Source: Frateuria hangzhouensis
Lineage (GTDB): Bacteria > Pseudomonadota > Gammaproteobacteria > Xanthomonadales > Rhodanobacteraceae
DNA: 64,000 nt
Reading direction: 5' to 3'
NCBI RefSeq assembly: GCF_026410505.1
Contig: NZ_JAPMIU010000001.1
Location: forward strand, 366,412-430,411
Each line of letters begins with the position of its first letter. Positions within the stretch are counted from its first letter, which is position 1. Both the position numbers and the translations under genes were made by a program. Below the pieces are notes generated by a model. It was not told where the DNA came from. It saw only the letters and a list, made by a program, of their open reading frames with translations, and did no database searches. Positions 1 through 7,832 of this stretch are shown here, piece after piece.

Positions 1-153
1 CGGCTCATCGCGCAGCGCGGTGGCGACGCTGATCAGGTCGGCAGCGGTCAGCTCGGCGGTGGTTTCGCCGCCGCGCGCGGGCAGCAGCGAAAGGGTGTCG
101 CCGAACCGTGCCGCGAGGCGGGCGGCAAGCGAAGTGTTTTGCGTATCGGTCAT
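1..153 (-). CDS. nuoC: NADH-quinone oxidoreductase subunit C, 5' end only
   Basis: N-terminal 51 codons of a gene running off the left edge. The protein begins MTDTQNTSLAARLAARFG. Identification as NuoC, the 30 kDa peripheral-arm subunit of respiratory complex I, rests mainly on position: it follows nuoA and nuoB on the same strand after a 16-base gap, as in the canonical nuoABC order. The visible residues are the poorly conserved N-terminal extension, so the sequence alone is not diagnostic. The ATG is at 153-151. Confidence 0.75.
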   Translation of the reverse strand, partial: MTDTQNTSLAARLAARFGDTLSLLPARGGETTAELTAADLISVATALRDEP

Positions 154-169
154 GAGCAGGGTCTCAGCC

Positions 170-727
170 TCAGCCGCGGGCAATGGTGCTGGTGCGGCGG
201 ATCTTCTTCTGCAACTGCAGGATGCCGTGGATCAGCGCCTCGGCCGTCGGCGGGCAGCCCGGCACGTAGATGTCTACCGGCACGATGCGGTCGCAGCCGC
301 GCACCACCGAGTACGAGTAGTGGTAGTAGCCGCCGCCGTTGGCGCAGCTGCCCATCGAGATCACCCACTTCGGGTCGGGCATCTGGTCGTATACGCGGCG
401 CAGCGCCGGCGCCATCTTGTTGACCAGGGTGCCGGCCACGATCATCACGTCGGACTGGCGCGGACTCGGGCGGAAGATCACGCCATAGCGGTCCAGGTCC
501 AGGCGCGCGGCACCGGCGTGCATCATCTCGACCGCGCAACAGGCCAGGCCGAAAGTCATCGGCCACATCGAACCGGTACGTGCCCAGTTCATCAGCGCGT
601 CGACCGAGGTAGTGGCGAAACCGCGCTGGACGACCGGATTGTCCTCGGCCGGGCGCAGGATGTCGTCGACCAGGTTCAGCGGCTCGGGGTTGTGCATCAC
701 CCGACCGACGGAAGACATCACTCCCAT
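170..727 (-). CDS. nuoB: NADH-quinone oxidoreductase subunit B
   Basis: A 185-residue complex I subunit carrying iron-sulfur cluster N2, the last electron carrier before ubiquinone, at the junction of the peripheral and membrane arms. The conserved core is evident: [21 protein letters not shown] supplies the tandem cysteines (shown here as a family signature), followed by [24 protein letters not shown] and [11 protein letters not shown] with the remaining cluster ligands. The start at 727 (MGVMSS) is chosen because xanthomonad NuoB proteins begin MGV. A second ATG at 718 overlaps the nuoA stop by one base (TGATG) and is an alternative. The gene is translationally coupled to nuoA. Confidence 0.96.
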   Translation of the reverse strand: MGVMSSVGRVMHNPEPLNLVDDILRPAEDNPVVQRGFATTSVDALMNWARTGSMWPMTFGLACCAVEMMHAGAARLDLDRYGVIFRPSPRQSDVMIVAGTLVNKMAPALRRVYDQMPDPKWVISMGSCANGGGYYHYSYSVVRGCDRIVPVDIYVPGCPPTAEALIHGILQLQKKIRRTSTIARG

Positions 728-1074
728 TCCAGTGCTCCCTTCTTCCACACGTAGGCGAAACCGACCACCAGCAACAACAGGAACAGCGCCATCTCGATCA
801 ACGCGATGATGCCGATCTGCTGGAATACCACCGCCCATGGGAACAGGAAGGCGATTTCCAGGTCGAAGATGATGAACAGGATCGCCAGCAGGTAATAGCG
901 GACGTCGAAGCGCATGCGCGCGTCTTCAAAGGCCTCGAAACCGCACTCGTAGGGTGCGAGCTTGATCGCCTCGGGGCGGCGCGGGCCGGCGAGCATGCCG
1001 ATGATCAGCAGCACCACGCCCAGGCCGGCGGCAACGCCGATGAACAGCAGGATGGGCCAGTATTGAGCAAGCAC
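718..1074 (-). CDS. nuoA: NADH-quinone oxidoreductase subunit A
   Basis: A 118-residue membrane subunit of complex I and first gene of the nuo operon. Three transmembrane helices are visible, at the N-terminus ([18 protein letters not shown]), in the middle ([19 protein letters not shown]) and near the C-terminus. The family signature [20 protein letters not shown] lies between helices 1 and 2, and the protein ends KKGALEWE as in xanthomonads. I chose GTG at 1074 (VLAQYWP) because homologues begin MLAEYLP and GGAGG lies at 1086-1090, about 11 bases upstream. Longer in-frame starts up to 1275 would add a non-conserved leader. Confidence 0.93.
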   Translation of the reverse strand: MLAQYWPILLFIGVAAGLGVVLLIIGMLAGPRRPEAIKLAPYECGFEAFEDARMRFDVRYYLLAILFIIFDLEIAFLFPWAVVFQQIGIIALIEMALFLLLLVVGFAYVWKKGALEWE

Positions 1075-1405
1075 GATGCAACGTACCTCCGCACCCTTCG
1101 GGCGCATCAGTGACCGCCAACGATGTGGCGATCTGGCTGGTTCGATTCGGCAGGCCAGGGAACGGCAGGGGCTGTCCGGCCACGATCGCACGCGTGGGGT
1201 CGCGAGCGCCCGATTTCCACGAAATCCCTTCGTGTAACCGCCGCATTGTATCAGCGGGTGCGGGGACAACGCCAAGTATTGCGAACGCGACAGTTATTGG
1301 TTAGCGACCCGCCGACCGGCCGGTTCTCGCAGGTTGCAGGTGAGCGTACGGCGAATGCCGGCGCGCGGCGCGATGCGTGCGCGGTATCCGCCGAACCCTG
1401 ACGCG
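1075..1405. other. intergenic region upstream of nuoA, no gene seen
   Basis: About 330 bases separate nuoA from the end of pilZ. It must hold the nuo operon promoter and the 3' end of the pilZ transcript. I see no convincing sigma70 hexamers, tRNA or coding frame. In other xanthomonads secG and a tRNA-Leu often precede nuoA, but neither is recognisable here. Confidence 0.5.
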
Positions 1406-1759
1406 TTACATGGTATGCGTCGGACGCTCCGAACCGAGCACGCCGGCAAGGATGTTCTCGATGCGCTGGCGCGCCACCTCGGCATCACCCGATTCGTTGA
1501 AGTGCACGCCGATGCCGGCGGTGCGGTTGCCCTGGGCGCCGAGCGGACTGATCCAGGCCACCTTGCCCACCACCGACAGGCGCTCGGTCTCGTCCATCAG
1601 CGTGATCAGCAAAACCACCTCGTCGCCCAGCGCGTAGCGTTGCGCGGTTGGCGCGAACAGGCCGCCGTACTTGAGGAACGGCATGTACGCGTTGTACAGC
1701 GACGCGGCGTCCTTGATCTTCAGCGAGATGATGCCCTGGCGGGCGGCGGTGGGGGTCAT
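1406..1759 (-). CDS. pilZ: type IV pilus assembly protein PilZ
   Basis: A 117-residue single-domain PilZ protein needed for type IV pilus biogenesis; in xanthomonads it works with PilB and FimX. The core reads GIISLKIKDAASLYNAYMPF, then LGDEVVLLITLMDETERL, GKVAWISP and GIGVHF. The RxxxR c-di-GMP-binding motif of true receptor PilZ domains is absent from the N-terminus, as expected for the pilus-type PilZ that does not bind the nucleotide. GGAG lies 8 bases before the ATG. It is the last gene of the fab/holB cluster, but here it is separated from holB by a deacetylase gene and a REP. Confidence 0.92.
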   Translation of the reverse strand: MTPTAARQGIISLKIKDAASLYNAYMPFLKYGGLFAPTAQRYALGDEVVLLITLMDETERLSVVGKVAWISPLGAQGNRTAGIGVHFNESGDAEVARQRIENILAGVLGSERPTHTM

Positions 1760-1858
1760 GCTTGGGCTCCGGGACAACGGCCGGCTTCGGAGCCGGCAAG
1801 AGCATCGTAGCGAGCAGGGTGCGCCGGCGCAAAGCGGTGATCGCCCACCGCAACCGCA

Positions 1859-1882
1859 TAGGGTGGGCTTCAGCCCACCTAC
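1859..1882. repeat. REP-like hairpin, GTAG/GGTGGGC family
   Basis: A short palindrome with arms around GGTGGGCT and AGCCCACC, closed by TTC. The same sequence occurs at 10569-10628, 14730-14795 and 63815-63882, and a half copy lies at 40681-40700. Read on the minus strand it starts GTAGGTGGGC, five bases after the TAG stop of the deacetylase gene. GTAG-headed REPs are typical of Xanthomonadales and Pseudomonas. Confidence 0.75.
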
Positions 1883-1886
1883 GGAC

Positions 1887-2816
1887 CTACAACTCGCACC
1901 AGCCCCAGCGGTCGAAGATCCACGGCGAGGGCACGTCCATGTCCAGCCGCGCGAAACACGGTGCCGTGGGCACTTCGGCCAGGCGCCAGCGGCCCTGCCC
2001 GTCCTGCTGCAGCGGCGCATCGGCCCAGGGCCAGTGGCGCACGCCATCGGGACTGGCGATGGTCAACCGCAGTTGCGAGCGCCAGGCCTTGGGGTGCCAG
2101 GGCAGCCCGCCGGCCTCGCGATCGGCAGGAGGCCGGGCGACGCGTTCGTAGCGCTCGGGGCGATCGGTCAGCCGCCGCATGCGGCCCGCGCTCAGCGCCA
2201 TCTGGCTGCCATGCGCCGAAAGAGCGGCAAGCTTGGCCGCGTGGCGCTCGGCAGCGTCGGGCAGGGCGACGTCGTCGGTCATCTCCCCGCGGCCGTGAAC
2301 CAGATAGCCGAGCAACAGCGGCGGCTCGGCACCCCAGTCGGCCAGCGCCAGCCGCGTCAGCACGTGCGCGCTGCCGTGGTCTGGATGGCGGTCGGACAAG
2401 GCAGGCAGGGCGACCACGTTGGGCTGGAAGCGGGCCAGTTCCGCGACCAGGCGCGCGCGCGCCATCGAGGCGTCCTCGCGAACCAGTGTGGTCAGACCCA
2501 TGTCCGCCCAGCCCATCGCGTGCAGTGCGCTGAAAGGCACGTCCAGGCGCCGCAACGCCTCGGCAACCTCGCCGCGGCGGCGCCGGCCCCAGCGCGCGCG
2601 TTCGGCATCGCCGATGCGCACGCGGCGCTCGAGCCACCGTTGTGGCCAGGGGTTGTCGTCGCCATCGGTAAGCAGCAACACGCACACTTCGCCGCCTGCC
2701 GCACGCACGAGTTGCAGCAGTTCGCCGGTGCCGATGGTTTCGTCGTCGGGATGCGGCGCCACGACCAATAGGCGGGTGCGCGCGTCGGGGCTGTACAGCT
2801 CCGGGCTCAACGGCAT
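1887..2816 (-). CDS. PIG-L family deacetylase (LmbE-like)
   Basis: A 309-residue zinc-dependent N-acetyl-glucosaminyl-type deacetylase of unknown substrate. The metal site is clear: PHPDDE at about residues 21-26 and HPDHGSAH at about 144-151, spaced as in LmbE/MshB/BshB proteins. Known members deacetylate GlcNAc-linked metabolites (GPI precursor, mycothiol, bacillithiol, antibiotics). Those pathways are not expected here, so the substrate is open; sugar or cell-envelope processing is only inferred. The gene sits between holB and pilZ, which are normally adjacent. Its TAG stop lies in a GTAG tetranucleotide immediately before a REP. There is no signal peptide, so it is probably cytoplasmic. 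Confidence 0.88.
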   Translation of the reverse strand: MPLSPELYSPDARTRLLVVAPHPDDETIGTGELLQLVRAAGGEVCVLLLTDGDDNPWPQRWLERRVRIGDAERARWGRRRRGEVAEALRRLDVPFSALHAMGWADMGLTTLVREDASMARARLVAELARFQPNVVALPALSDRHPDHGSAHVLTRLALADWGAEPPLLLGYLVHGRGEMTDDVALPDAAERHAAKLAALSAHGSQMALSAGRMRRLTDRPERYERVARPPADREAGGLPWHPKAWRSQLRLTIASPDGVRHWPWADAPLQQDGQGRWRLAEVPTAPCFARLDMDVPSPWIFDRWGWCEL

Positions 2817-2948
2817 GTCGTGGCGCCTCCCGCGCCGGGATGTGGTGATCGCCCGGCCGGTGGAAACGGCGGGCGATCGTGGCGCGCAGCTTGCCGCAGC
2901 GCGCGTTCGTACAACGTGTAGCGCAGACGGAATCCGCGTGGCATGGGC

Positions 2949-3884
2949 TCAGCGCCAGTCGGCGAGCAACTCTAGCAGCAGAAGGTCCCCGCGCAGCGGG
3001 CCGCGCAGCGTGTCGCGCGTGCGGTTGGCGGCGGCGAACCAGTCCGCCAGCGCCTCGGCGTCGAGCTGGCTGCCGAGCACCGCGGCCGTGCCGGCCGCGC
3101 GCGCGCGCGCCTCGTCGACGGCCGCCTGCGCCGCGAACCACAGGCACTGCTCGGGTTCGGCATCCAGCCAGCGACGTGCCACTTCCATCGGCTCGGCGCG
3201 ACCGGCGGACAGTGCGGCCAGATCCTTGCGCACGGCCTGCCGGCGCGCCAGCGCACCCTGCTCGGCCCAGGCCCGCGCGAGCCCCGGATTGCCACCGGCC
3301 GCCTCCAGCGCGACCGCCGGCTCGGCCACGCCCTGTGCGCTCAGCCAGGCCATCGCGTCGGCTTGCGAGGGCAGCTGGAACTCGATGCGCTGGCAACGGC
3401 TGCGGATCGTTTGCGGCAGTCGCCAGGGCGCATCGGCCACCAGCAGCAACAAGGTCTGCGGCGAAGGTTCTTCCAGCGTCTTGAGCAGTGCGTTGGCCGC
3501 CGCCGCGTTCATGGCATCGGCCGGATCGATCACCACCACCTGCCAGCCGCCGAACTGGCTGGCCATCGCCAGCCGCGCGGACAACTCGCGGACCTGGTCC
3601 ACCACGATCTCCTTGCGCTGCACGCCGTCCTTGCGCAGGCCGTAGCTGATGGTGACGAAATCCGGATGGGTGCCGGCCTCGAGCAGCAGGCAGGTACGGC
3701 ACTGGCCACAAGCCTCGCCCTCGTGCGAGCGCTCGCACAGCAGGCCACGCACGAAGCGCTGCAGGAACGCGCGCTTGCCCAGACCGGCCGGGCCGCACAA
3801 CAGCATCGCGTGCGGCATCGCTCCGCGACCCAGGCGCGATTGCAGCCGTTGCCAGTGTGGCTCGTGCCAGCTCGGCGTGGTCAT
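2949..3884 (-). CDS. holB: DNA polymerase III subunit delta'
   Basis: A 311-residue clamp-loader subunit that works with DnaX and HolA to load the beta clamp. Visible features are the degenerate P-loop LLCGPAGLGKRAFLQ near residue 30, a zinc-binding cysteine cluster (CERSHEGEACGQCRTC), the box [25 protein letters not shown] and the sensor NTIRSRCQRIEF-like segment (TIRSRCQRIEF). It overlaps tmk by 4 bases (3881-3884), so translation is probably coupled. The tmk-holB-pilZ order is conserved in gammaproteobacteria; here a deacetylase gene follows instead. Confidence 0.96.
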   Translation of the reverse strand: MTTPSWHEPHWQRLQSRLGRGAMPHAMLLCGPAGLGKRAFLQRFVRGLLCERSHEGEACGQCRTCLLLEAGTHPDFVTISYGLRKDGVQRKEIVVDQVRELSARLAMASQFGGWQVVVIDPADAMNAAAANALLKTLEEPSPQTLLLLVADAPWRLPQTIRSRCQRIEFQLPSQADAMAWLSAQGVAEPAVALEAAGGNPGLARAWAEQGALARRQAVRKDLAALSAGRAEPMEVARRWLDAEPEQCLWFAAQAAVDEARARAAGTAAVLGSQLDAEALADWFAAANRTRDTLRGPLRGDLLLLELLADWR

Positions 3885-4522
3885 GCCGCGTGTCCCGCCA
3901 GCAGCGGCGCCAGTGCCGCGATGGCCGCTTGCAACACTGCCTCCGCCGATTGGCCGGCGTCGATCAGGCGGAAGCGCCTAGGCTCCGCCGCGGCGCGCGC
4001 GCGGTAGCTGGCACGCACGCGCTCGAAGAAGGCATCGGCTTCGGTTTCGATGCGGTCGGCCTCGCCGCGTCCGGCGGCGCGCGCGCGACCGGTGGCCACC
4101 GGCAGGTCGAGCAGCAGGGTCAGGTCCGGCGCCAGACCGGCGCAGGCCCAGCGTTCCAGTTCGGCGATGCGCTCCAGCGGCTGGCCGCGGCCAGCGCCCT
4201 GGTAGGCGTAGCTGGCATCGACGTAGCGGTCGCACAGCACCCACCGCCCGGCCGCCAGCGCCGGTGCGATCGTTTCGCGCACCAGTTGGGCGCGCGAGGC
4301 GAACATCAGCAGCAGTTCGGTTTCCGCCGCCATGGCTCGCGCGTGCGGGTCCAGCACGATCGCGCGCACCGCCTCGCCCACCGGCGTACCACCCGGCTCG
4401 CGGGTCTGCACCAGTTCGATGCCCTGCCCCGCGATGTGCGCGCGCAGACCGGCCAGCAAGGTGCTCTTGCCGGCGCCTTCGCCGCCCTCGAGCGAGATGA
4501 AGTGTCCGCGCCGGTCAGTCAT
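3881..4522 (-). CDS. tmk: thymidylate kinase
   Basis: A 213-residue cytoplasmic enzyme phosphorylating dTMP to dTDP, essential for dTTP supply. The P-loop LEGGEGAGKST lies at residues 12-22, the DR motif in CDRYVDASYAYQGAGRG binds dTMP, and TREPGGTPVGE is the substrate-binding segment. It overlaps mltG by 8 bases upstream and holB by 4 bases downstream, forming a tightly packed operon. Confidence 0.97.
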   Translation of the reverse strand: MTDRRGHFISLEGGEGAGKSTLLAGLRAHIAGQGIELVQTREPGGTPVGEAVRAIVLDPHARAMAAETELLLMFASRAQLVRETIAPALAAGRWVLCDRYVDASYAYQGAGRGQPLERIAELERWACAGLAPDLTLLLDLPVATGRARAAGRGEADRIETEADAFFERVRASYRARAAAEPRRFRLIDAGQSAEAVLQAAIAALAPLLAGHAA

Positions 4523-5555
4523 GACAGCGCTTCAACTGGTAGCAGGCGACGTTGCGATTGTGTTCGGCCAGCGAGCTGGCGAACACGTGGCGCCCATCGC
4601 CGCGCGCCACGAAGTACAGCGCCCTGCCCGGCGCCGGGTGCAGCGCGGCCTGGATCGCCGGACGGCCCGGCAACGCGATCGGCGTGGGCGGCAGGCCCGC
4701 ATGCAGGTAGGTGTTGTATGGCGTGTCGGTGGTCAGGTCGCTGCGCCGGATGTTGCCGGCATAGGCCTGTCCCATGCCGTAGATCACGCTGGGGTCGGTC
4801 TGCAGCAGCATGTGCTTTTCGAGCCTGCGCACGAACACGCCGGCGATCTTCGAGCGCTCCTCGGCGCGGCCGGTTTCCTTTTCCACGATCGAAGCGAGGA
4901 TCAGCGCCTCGTAGGGCGATGCCAGCGGCAGGTCCCTGGCGCGCTTGGGCCAGAGGTCGGCCAGCGTGCGTGCCATGGCCTCGTGGGAGCGCTTGAGGAT
5001 GTCCAGGTCGCTGTCGCCTTTGACGTAGGCGTAGGTCTCGGGCAGGAAGCGGCCCTCCGGCATTTCGCCAGCCACGCCGATGCGGCGCATCACTTCGGCA
5101 TCATCCAGCGCAGCGCCCTCGTGGCGTAGCGTGACGATCTTCGACAGCGCGTCACGCAATTGCTGGAAGGTCCAGCCATCGACGATGGTGAAATCGTGCT
5201 GCAGGACCCGTCCTTCCGCCATGAGGTCGAGCAACCGGCCCGGCGTGAGGCCGGGATCGAGCGCGTATTCGCCCGCATGGAGCCGGTCGGCCACGCGCAT
5301 GCGCTCGGCGAGCACGCGCCAGTACAGCGACGGAGCATGGGTGAGGCCGCGCGCGCGCAACTGCGCGACGATGCCGCGCAGGCTGCTGCCGCGCTCCACG
5401 TCGAACGTCTGGCGTTGCGGGCCGATCGCGAGCGGCGTGCGGGCGAATCGCTCGAAGTCGTACCAGGCCGCTACCGCCGCAGCCAGCACTGCCAACAGCA
5501 CGATCCACGCCAGGATGCGCCCGACAGCGCTTCCTTTCCTTTTCCTGCGCCCCAT
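4515..5555 (-). CDS. mltG: endolytic murein transglycosylase MltG
   Basis: A 346-residue inner-membrane lytic transglycosylase (YceG family) that cleaves nascent glycan strands and ends their elongation. It has a basic cytoplasmic N-terminus (MGRRKRKGS), one transmembrane helix (ILAWIVLLAVLAAAVAAW), a LysM-like region, and the catalytic domain with the Glu in LILASIVEKETGRAEE and downstream DPSVIYGMG and TPYNTYLHAGLPPTPI. ATG at 5555 is preferred because GGAG lies 6 bases upstream; a GTG at 5567 is the alternative. It lies between pabC and tmk, the conserved order, and overlaps tmk. Confidence 0.95.
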   Translation of the reverse strand: MGRRKRKGSAVGRILAWIVLLAVLAAAVAAWYDFERFARTPLAIGPQRQTFDVERGSSLRGIVAQLRARGLTHAPSLYWRVLAERMRVADRLHAGEYALDPGLTPGRLLDLMAEGRVLQHDFTIVDGWTFQQLRDALSKIVTLRHEGAALDDAEVMRRIGVAGEMPEGRFLPETYAYVKGDSDLDILKRSHEAMARTLADLWPKRARDLPLASPYEALILASIVEKETGRAEERSKIAGVFVRRLEKHMLLQTDPSVIYGMGQAYAGNIRRSDLTTDTPYNTYLHAGLPPTPIALPGRPAIQAALHPAPGRALYFVARGDGRHVFASSLAEHNRNVACYQLKRCHD

Positions 5556-5677
5556 CGGCCGCTCCACCAGGATGATCCGGTCAATTCTACGCAGGCCTCA
5601 TCGACTCTGTCTGTCTGGAAGGGGCGACGCACCGCACGCCTGGCACCCCGGCTCGCGTCCGCGGAATCGGATCGAGC

Positions 5678-6475
5678 CTAAAAGCCCAGTTCGCGCCAAT
5701 GCGCCTGCAACGCGCGGGCAACCGGCCCGACCGCAAAGGCACGGGCGTCCAGTTCGCGGACAGGCAGGATGCCGCGCACGCTGGAGGACAGGAACAACTC
5801 GTCGGCGCGGCGCAGCTCTTCCAGCGGAATCGAGCGCACCTGCGCATGCGGCCAGGCGGCCAGCACCTCGGCCCGGCCCACGCCGGCGACGCCGCAACGG
5901 TCCACTGCCGGGGTGGCGAGCATCTTGCCGGACACCGCGAACAGGTTCGCCGACGTCGCCGAGATGGCCAGGCCGTCGGCATCGCAAAGCAGTCCCTCGG
6001 TGATCGCCGGATCGTCCCACTCGGCGCGCGCCAGCACCTGCTCCAGGCGATTGAGGTGCTTGAGGCCGGCAAGCAGCGGTTGTGCCGCCAGCGAGGTGGC
6101 GCACAGGCGCACGCGGATGCCGTCGGCCTGCGCGGCATCGTCGGGCGGCGGCGGGTCGAAGGCGGCGACGATGCGCGTCGGCTGCGGCTGCGCGGGCGGC
6201 TTGTAGCCGCGTGCGCCTTCACCGCGCGTGAGCGTGACCCGCACCACCGCCCCGGACATGTCCCGCGACACGGCGCGTGCTTCGTCCAGCAGCATCGCCG
6301 GACCCGGCATCGGCAACCCCAGCCGGCGGCAACCCTCCTCCAGCCGCTGCATGTGGCGCGCCCACAAGGGGGCGTCGGCGCCCACGAAACGGATCGTCTC
6401 GAACAACCCGTCGCCGTAGCCGAGCCCGCGATCCAGCGCCGACACCTGGCCACGCATCCGCCCGTCGATCAGCAT
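5678..6475 (-). CDS. pabC: aminodeoxychorismate lyase
   Basis: A PLP-dependent fold-type IV enzyme (about 265 residues) that converts 4-amino-4-deoxychorismate to p-aminobenzoate and pyruvate for folate synthesis. The N-terminus MLIDGRMRGQVSALDRGLGY is typical. GDGLFETIRF follows, and the Lys-containing segment LKHLNRLEQVLARAEW and SATSANLFAV are the family signatures. I chose ATG 6475; an in-frame TTG at 6487 overlaps the pabB stop (TTGA) and would add four residues. The 110 bases between it and mltG contain no recognised signal. Confidence 0.92.
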   Translation of the reverse strand: MLIDGRMRGQVSALDRGLGYGDGLFETIRFVGADAPLWARHMQRLEEGCRRLGLPMPGPAMLLDEARAVSRDMSGAVVRVTLTRGEGARGYKPPAQPQPTRIVAAFDPPPPDDAAQADGIRVRLCATSLAAQPLLAGLKHLNRLEQVLARAEWDDPAITEGLLCDADGLAISATSANLFAVSGKMLATPAVDRCGVAGVGRAEVLAAWPHAQVRSIPLEELRRADELFLSSSVRGILPVRELDARAFAVGPVARALQAHWRELGF

Positions 6476-6483
6476 GCGGGCGA

Positions 6484-7830
6484 TCAACCGGACGCTCCCA
6501 GTGCACGCAACAGACCGCGCGCCTTGGCGCGAGTCTCGTCCAGTTCCCTGTCCGCCTCCGAGTCGGCCACGATGCCGGCGCCGGCACGAAAGCTCACGTC
6601 AGGGCCGACCTGGGCGAGCGTGCGGATCAGGATGTTGAGATCCAGCTCCCCGCTGCGGTCGAGGTAGCCCAGAGCGCCGGTGTAGGCGCCGCGCGGGGCA
6701 TCCTCCAGCGCGGCGATGATTTCCATGCAGCGCACCTTGGGACAACCGGTGATCGTGCCGCCCGGAAAGGTCGCGGCAATCACCTGCCCTGGTGTCACCC
6801 CCTCGCGCAGGCGCCCGCGCACGTTGGAGACGATGTGGTGCACGTGGGCGTAGCTTTCCACCACCATCAACTCATCCACCTCGACCGAACCGGGCGTGCA
6901 GACCCGGCCCAGGTCGTTGCGCTCGAGGTCGATCAGCATGACGTGTTCGGCGCGCTCTTTCGGATGCGCGGCCAGTTCGCGGATGCGTGCCGCGTCGTCG
7001 TCACCGGCCAGGCGCGGGCGAGTGCCGGCGATGGGGCGTGTCTGCGCGACGCCGTCGCGCACTTCGACCAGCCGCTCCGGCGAGGAGCTGGCGATTGCCC
7101 AACCCGGCTGTTGCATCAAACCCGCGAACGGCGCCGGATTGGCAGCGCGCAACGCTCCGTACAAGGCCGCTGGCACGGGCGGCTGTGCATAGCGCGCGCG
7201 CCAGGCCCGCGAGAGGTTGGCCTGGAAGAGGTCGCCGGCATGCAGGTGCTCTTGGATGCATGCGACACCATCAAGGAAGCGCTCGGGCGCGTCCTCCTCG
7301 ATCACCGTAGGCGGTAGGATCGCAGGGATCGCAGACGACACGGCGAGGTCAGCCTCCACCAGATCGAGCAGATGCCCGTGTCCTTCCTCGGCCACCAGCC
7401 AGGTGCACTGAGCCGCATGGTCGACGATCGCCGCCACCGGACAACGCAACGCGAATGCGACCGGCATATCGTGGCCGGCACGGAGGCGCAGGCGAGGCTC
7501 GATCTCGCCGGCCAGTTCGTACGCTAGCAGCAGCACCCAGCCACCGTGGAAAGGCAATCCGTCGATGTGCGCAGCCACGCGTTCGGCCTGCCAGGCGGCA
7601 TCGAGTGCAGCGAGGAAGCCGCCCCCGTCCTGGGGCTGCTGGGCGCCGTGGAGCGCGCCGTCTGCGGACAGCATCAGCGCCTCGCGCGGAAAGGCGAACA
7701 GAATGTCGTAGCGTGCCTGCGCGCTGCCGTGCAGCACGCTCTCGAGCAGGCAGGGATAGCGGTCCGGAAACGCAGCGGCCGGCGCGAGCAGGTCGCGCCG
7801 GCCGCCGGGCAGGCGGCGCCGGTGGGTCAC
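6484..7830 (-). CDS. pabB: aminodeoxychorismate synthase component I
   Basis: A 448-residue chorismate-utilising enzyme that aminates chorismate to 4-amino-4-deoxychorismate with glutamine amidotransferase PabA, which is not in this window. The C-terminal chorismate-binding domain has FQANLSRAW, PIAGTRPR, NDLGRVC, GTITGCPKVRCMEIIA and GALGYLD. TrpE-like enzymes are the main alternative, but the PIAGTRPR motif (PIAGT series of PabB/TrpE) and direct linkage to pabC favour PabB. The start is a GTG only 2 bases after the fabF stop. pabB overlaps or abuts pabC. Confidence 0.94.
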   Translation of the reverse strand: MTHRRRLPGGRRDLLAPAAAFPDRYPCLLESVLHGSAQARYDILFAFPREALMLSADGALHGAQQPQDGGGFLAALDAAWQAERVAAHIDGLPFHGGWVLLLAYELAGEIEPRLRLRAGHDMPVAFALRCPVAAIVDHAAQCTWLVAEEGHGHLLDLVEADLAVSSAIPAILPPTVIEEDAPERFLDGVACIQEHLHAGDLFQANLSRAWRARYAQPPVPAALYGALRAANPAPFAGLMQQPGWAIASSSPERLVEVRDGVAQTRPIAGTRPRLAGDDDAARIRELAAHPKERAEHVMLIDLERNDLGRVCTPGSVEVDELMVVESYAHVHHIVSNVRGRLREGVTPGQVIAATFPGGTITGCPKVRCMEIIAALEDAPRGAYTGALGYLDRSGELDLNILIRTLAQVGPDVSFRAGAGIVADSEADRELDETRAKARGLLRALGASG

Positions 7831-7832
7831 GT

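Noticed and set aside
1120..1170. GGTTCGATTC-like string resembling a tRNA T-arm upstream of nuoA
   Set aside because: No matching acceptor, D-arm or anticodon stem can be folded around it on either strand.
1406..1759. PilZ as a c-di-GMP receptor
   Set aside because: The N-terminal RxxxR and DxSxxG motifs are missing, so it belongs to the pilus-assembly type that does not bind the nucleotide.
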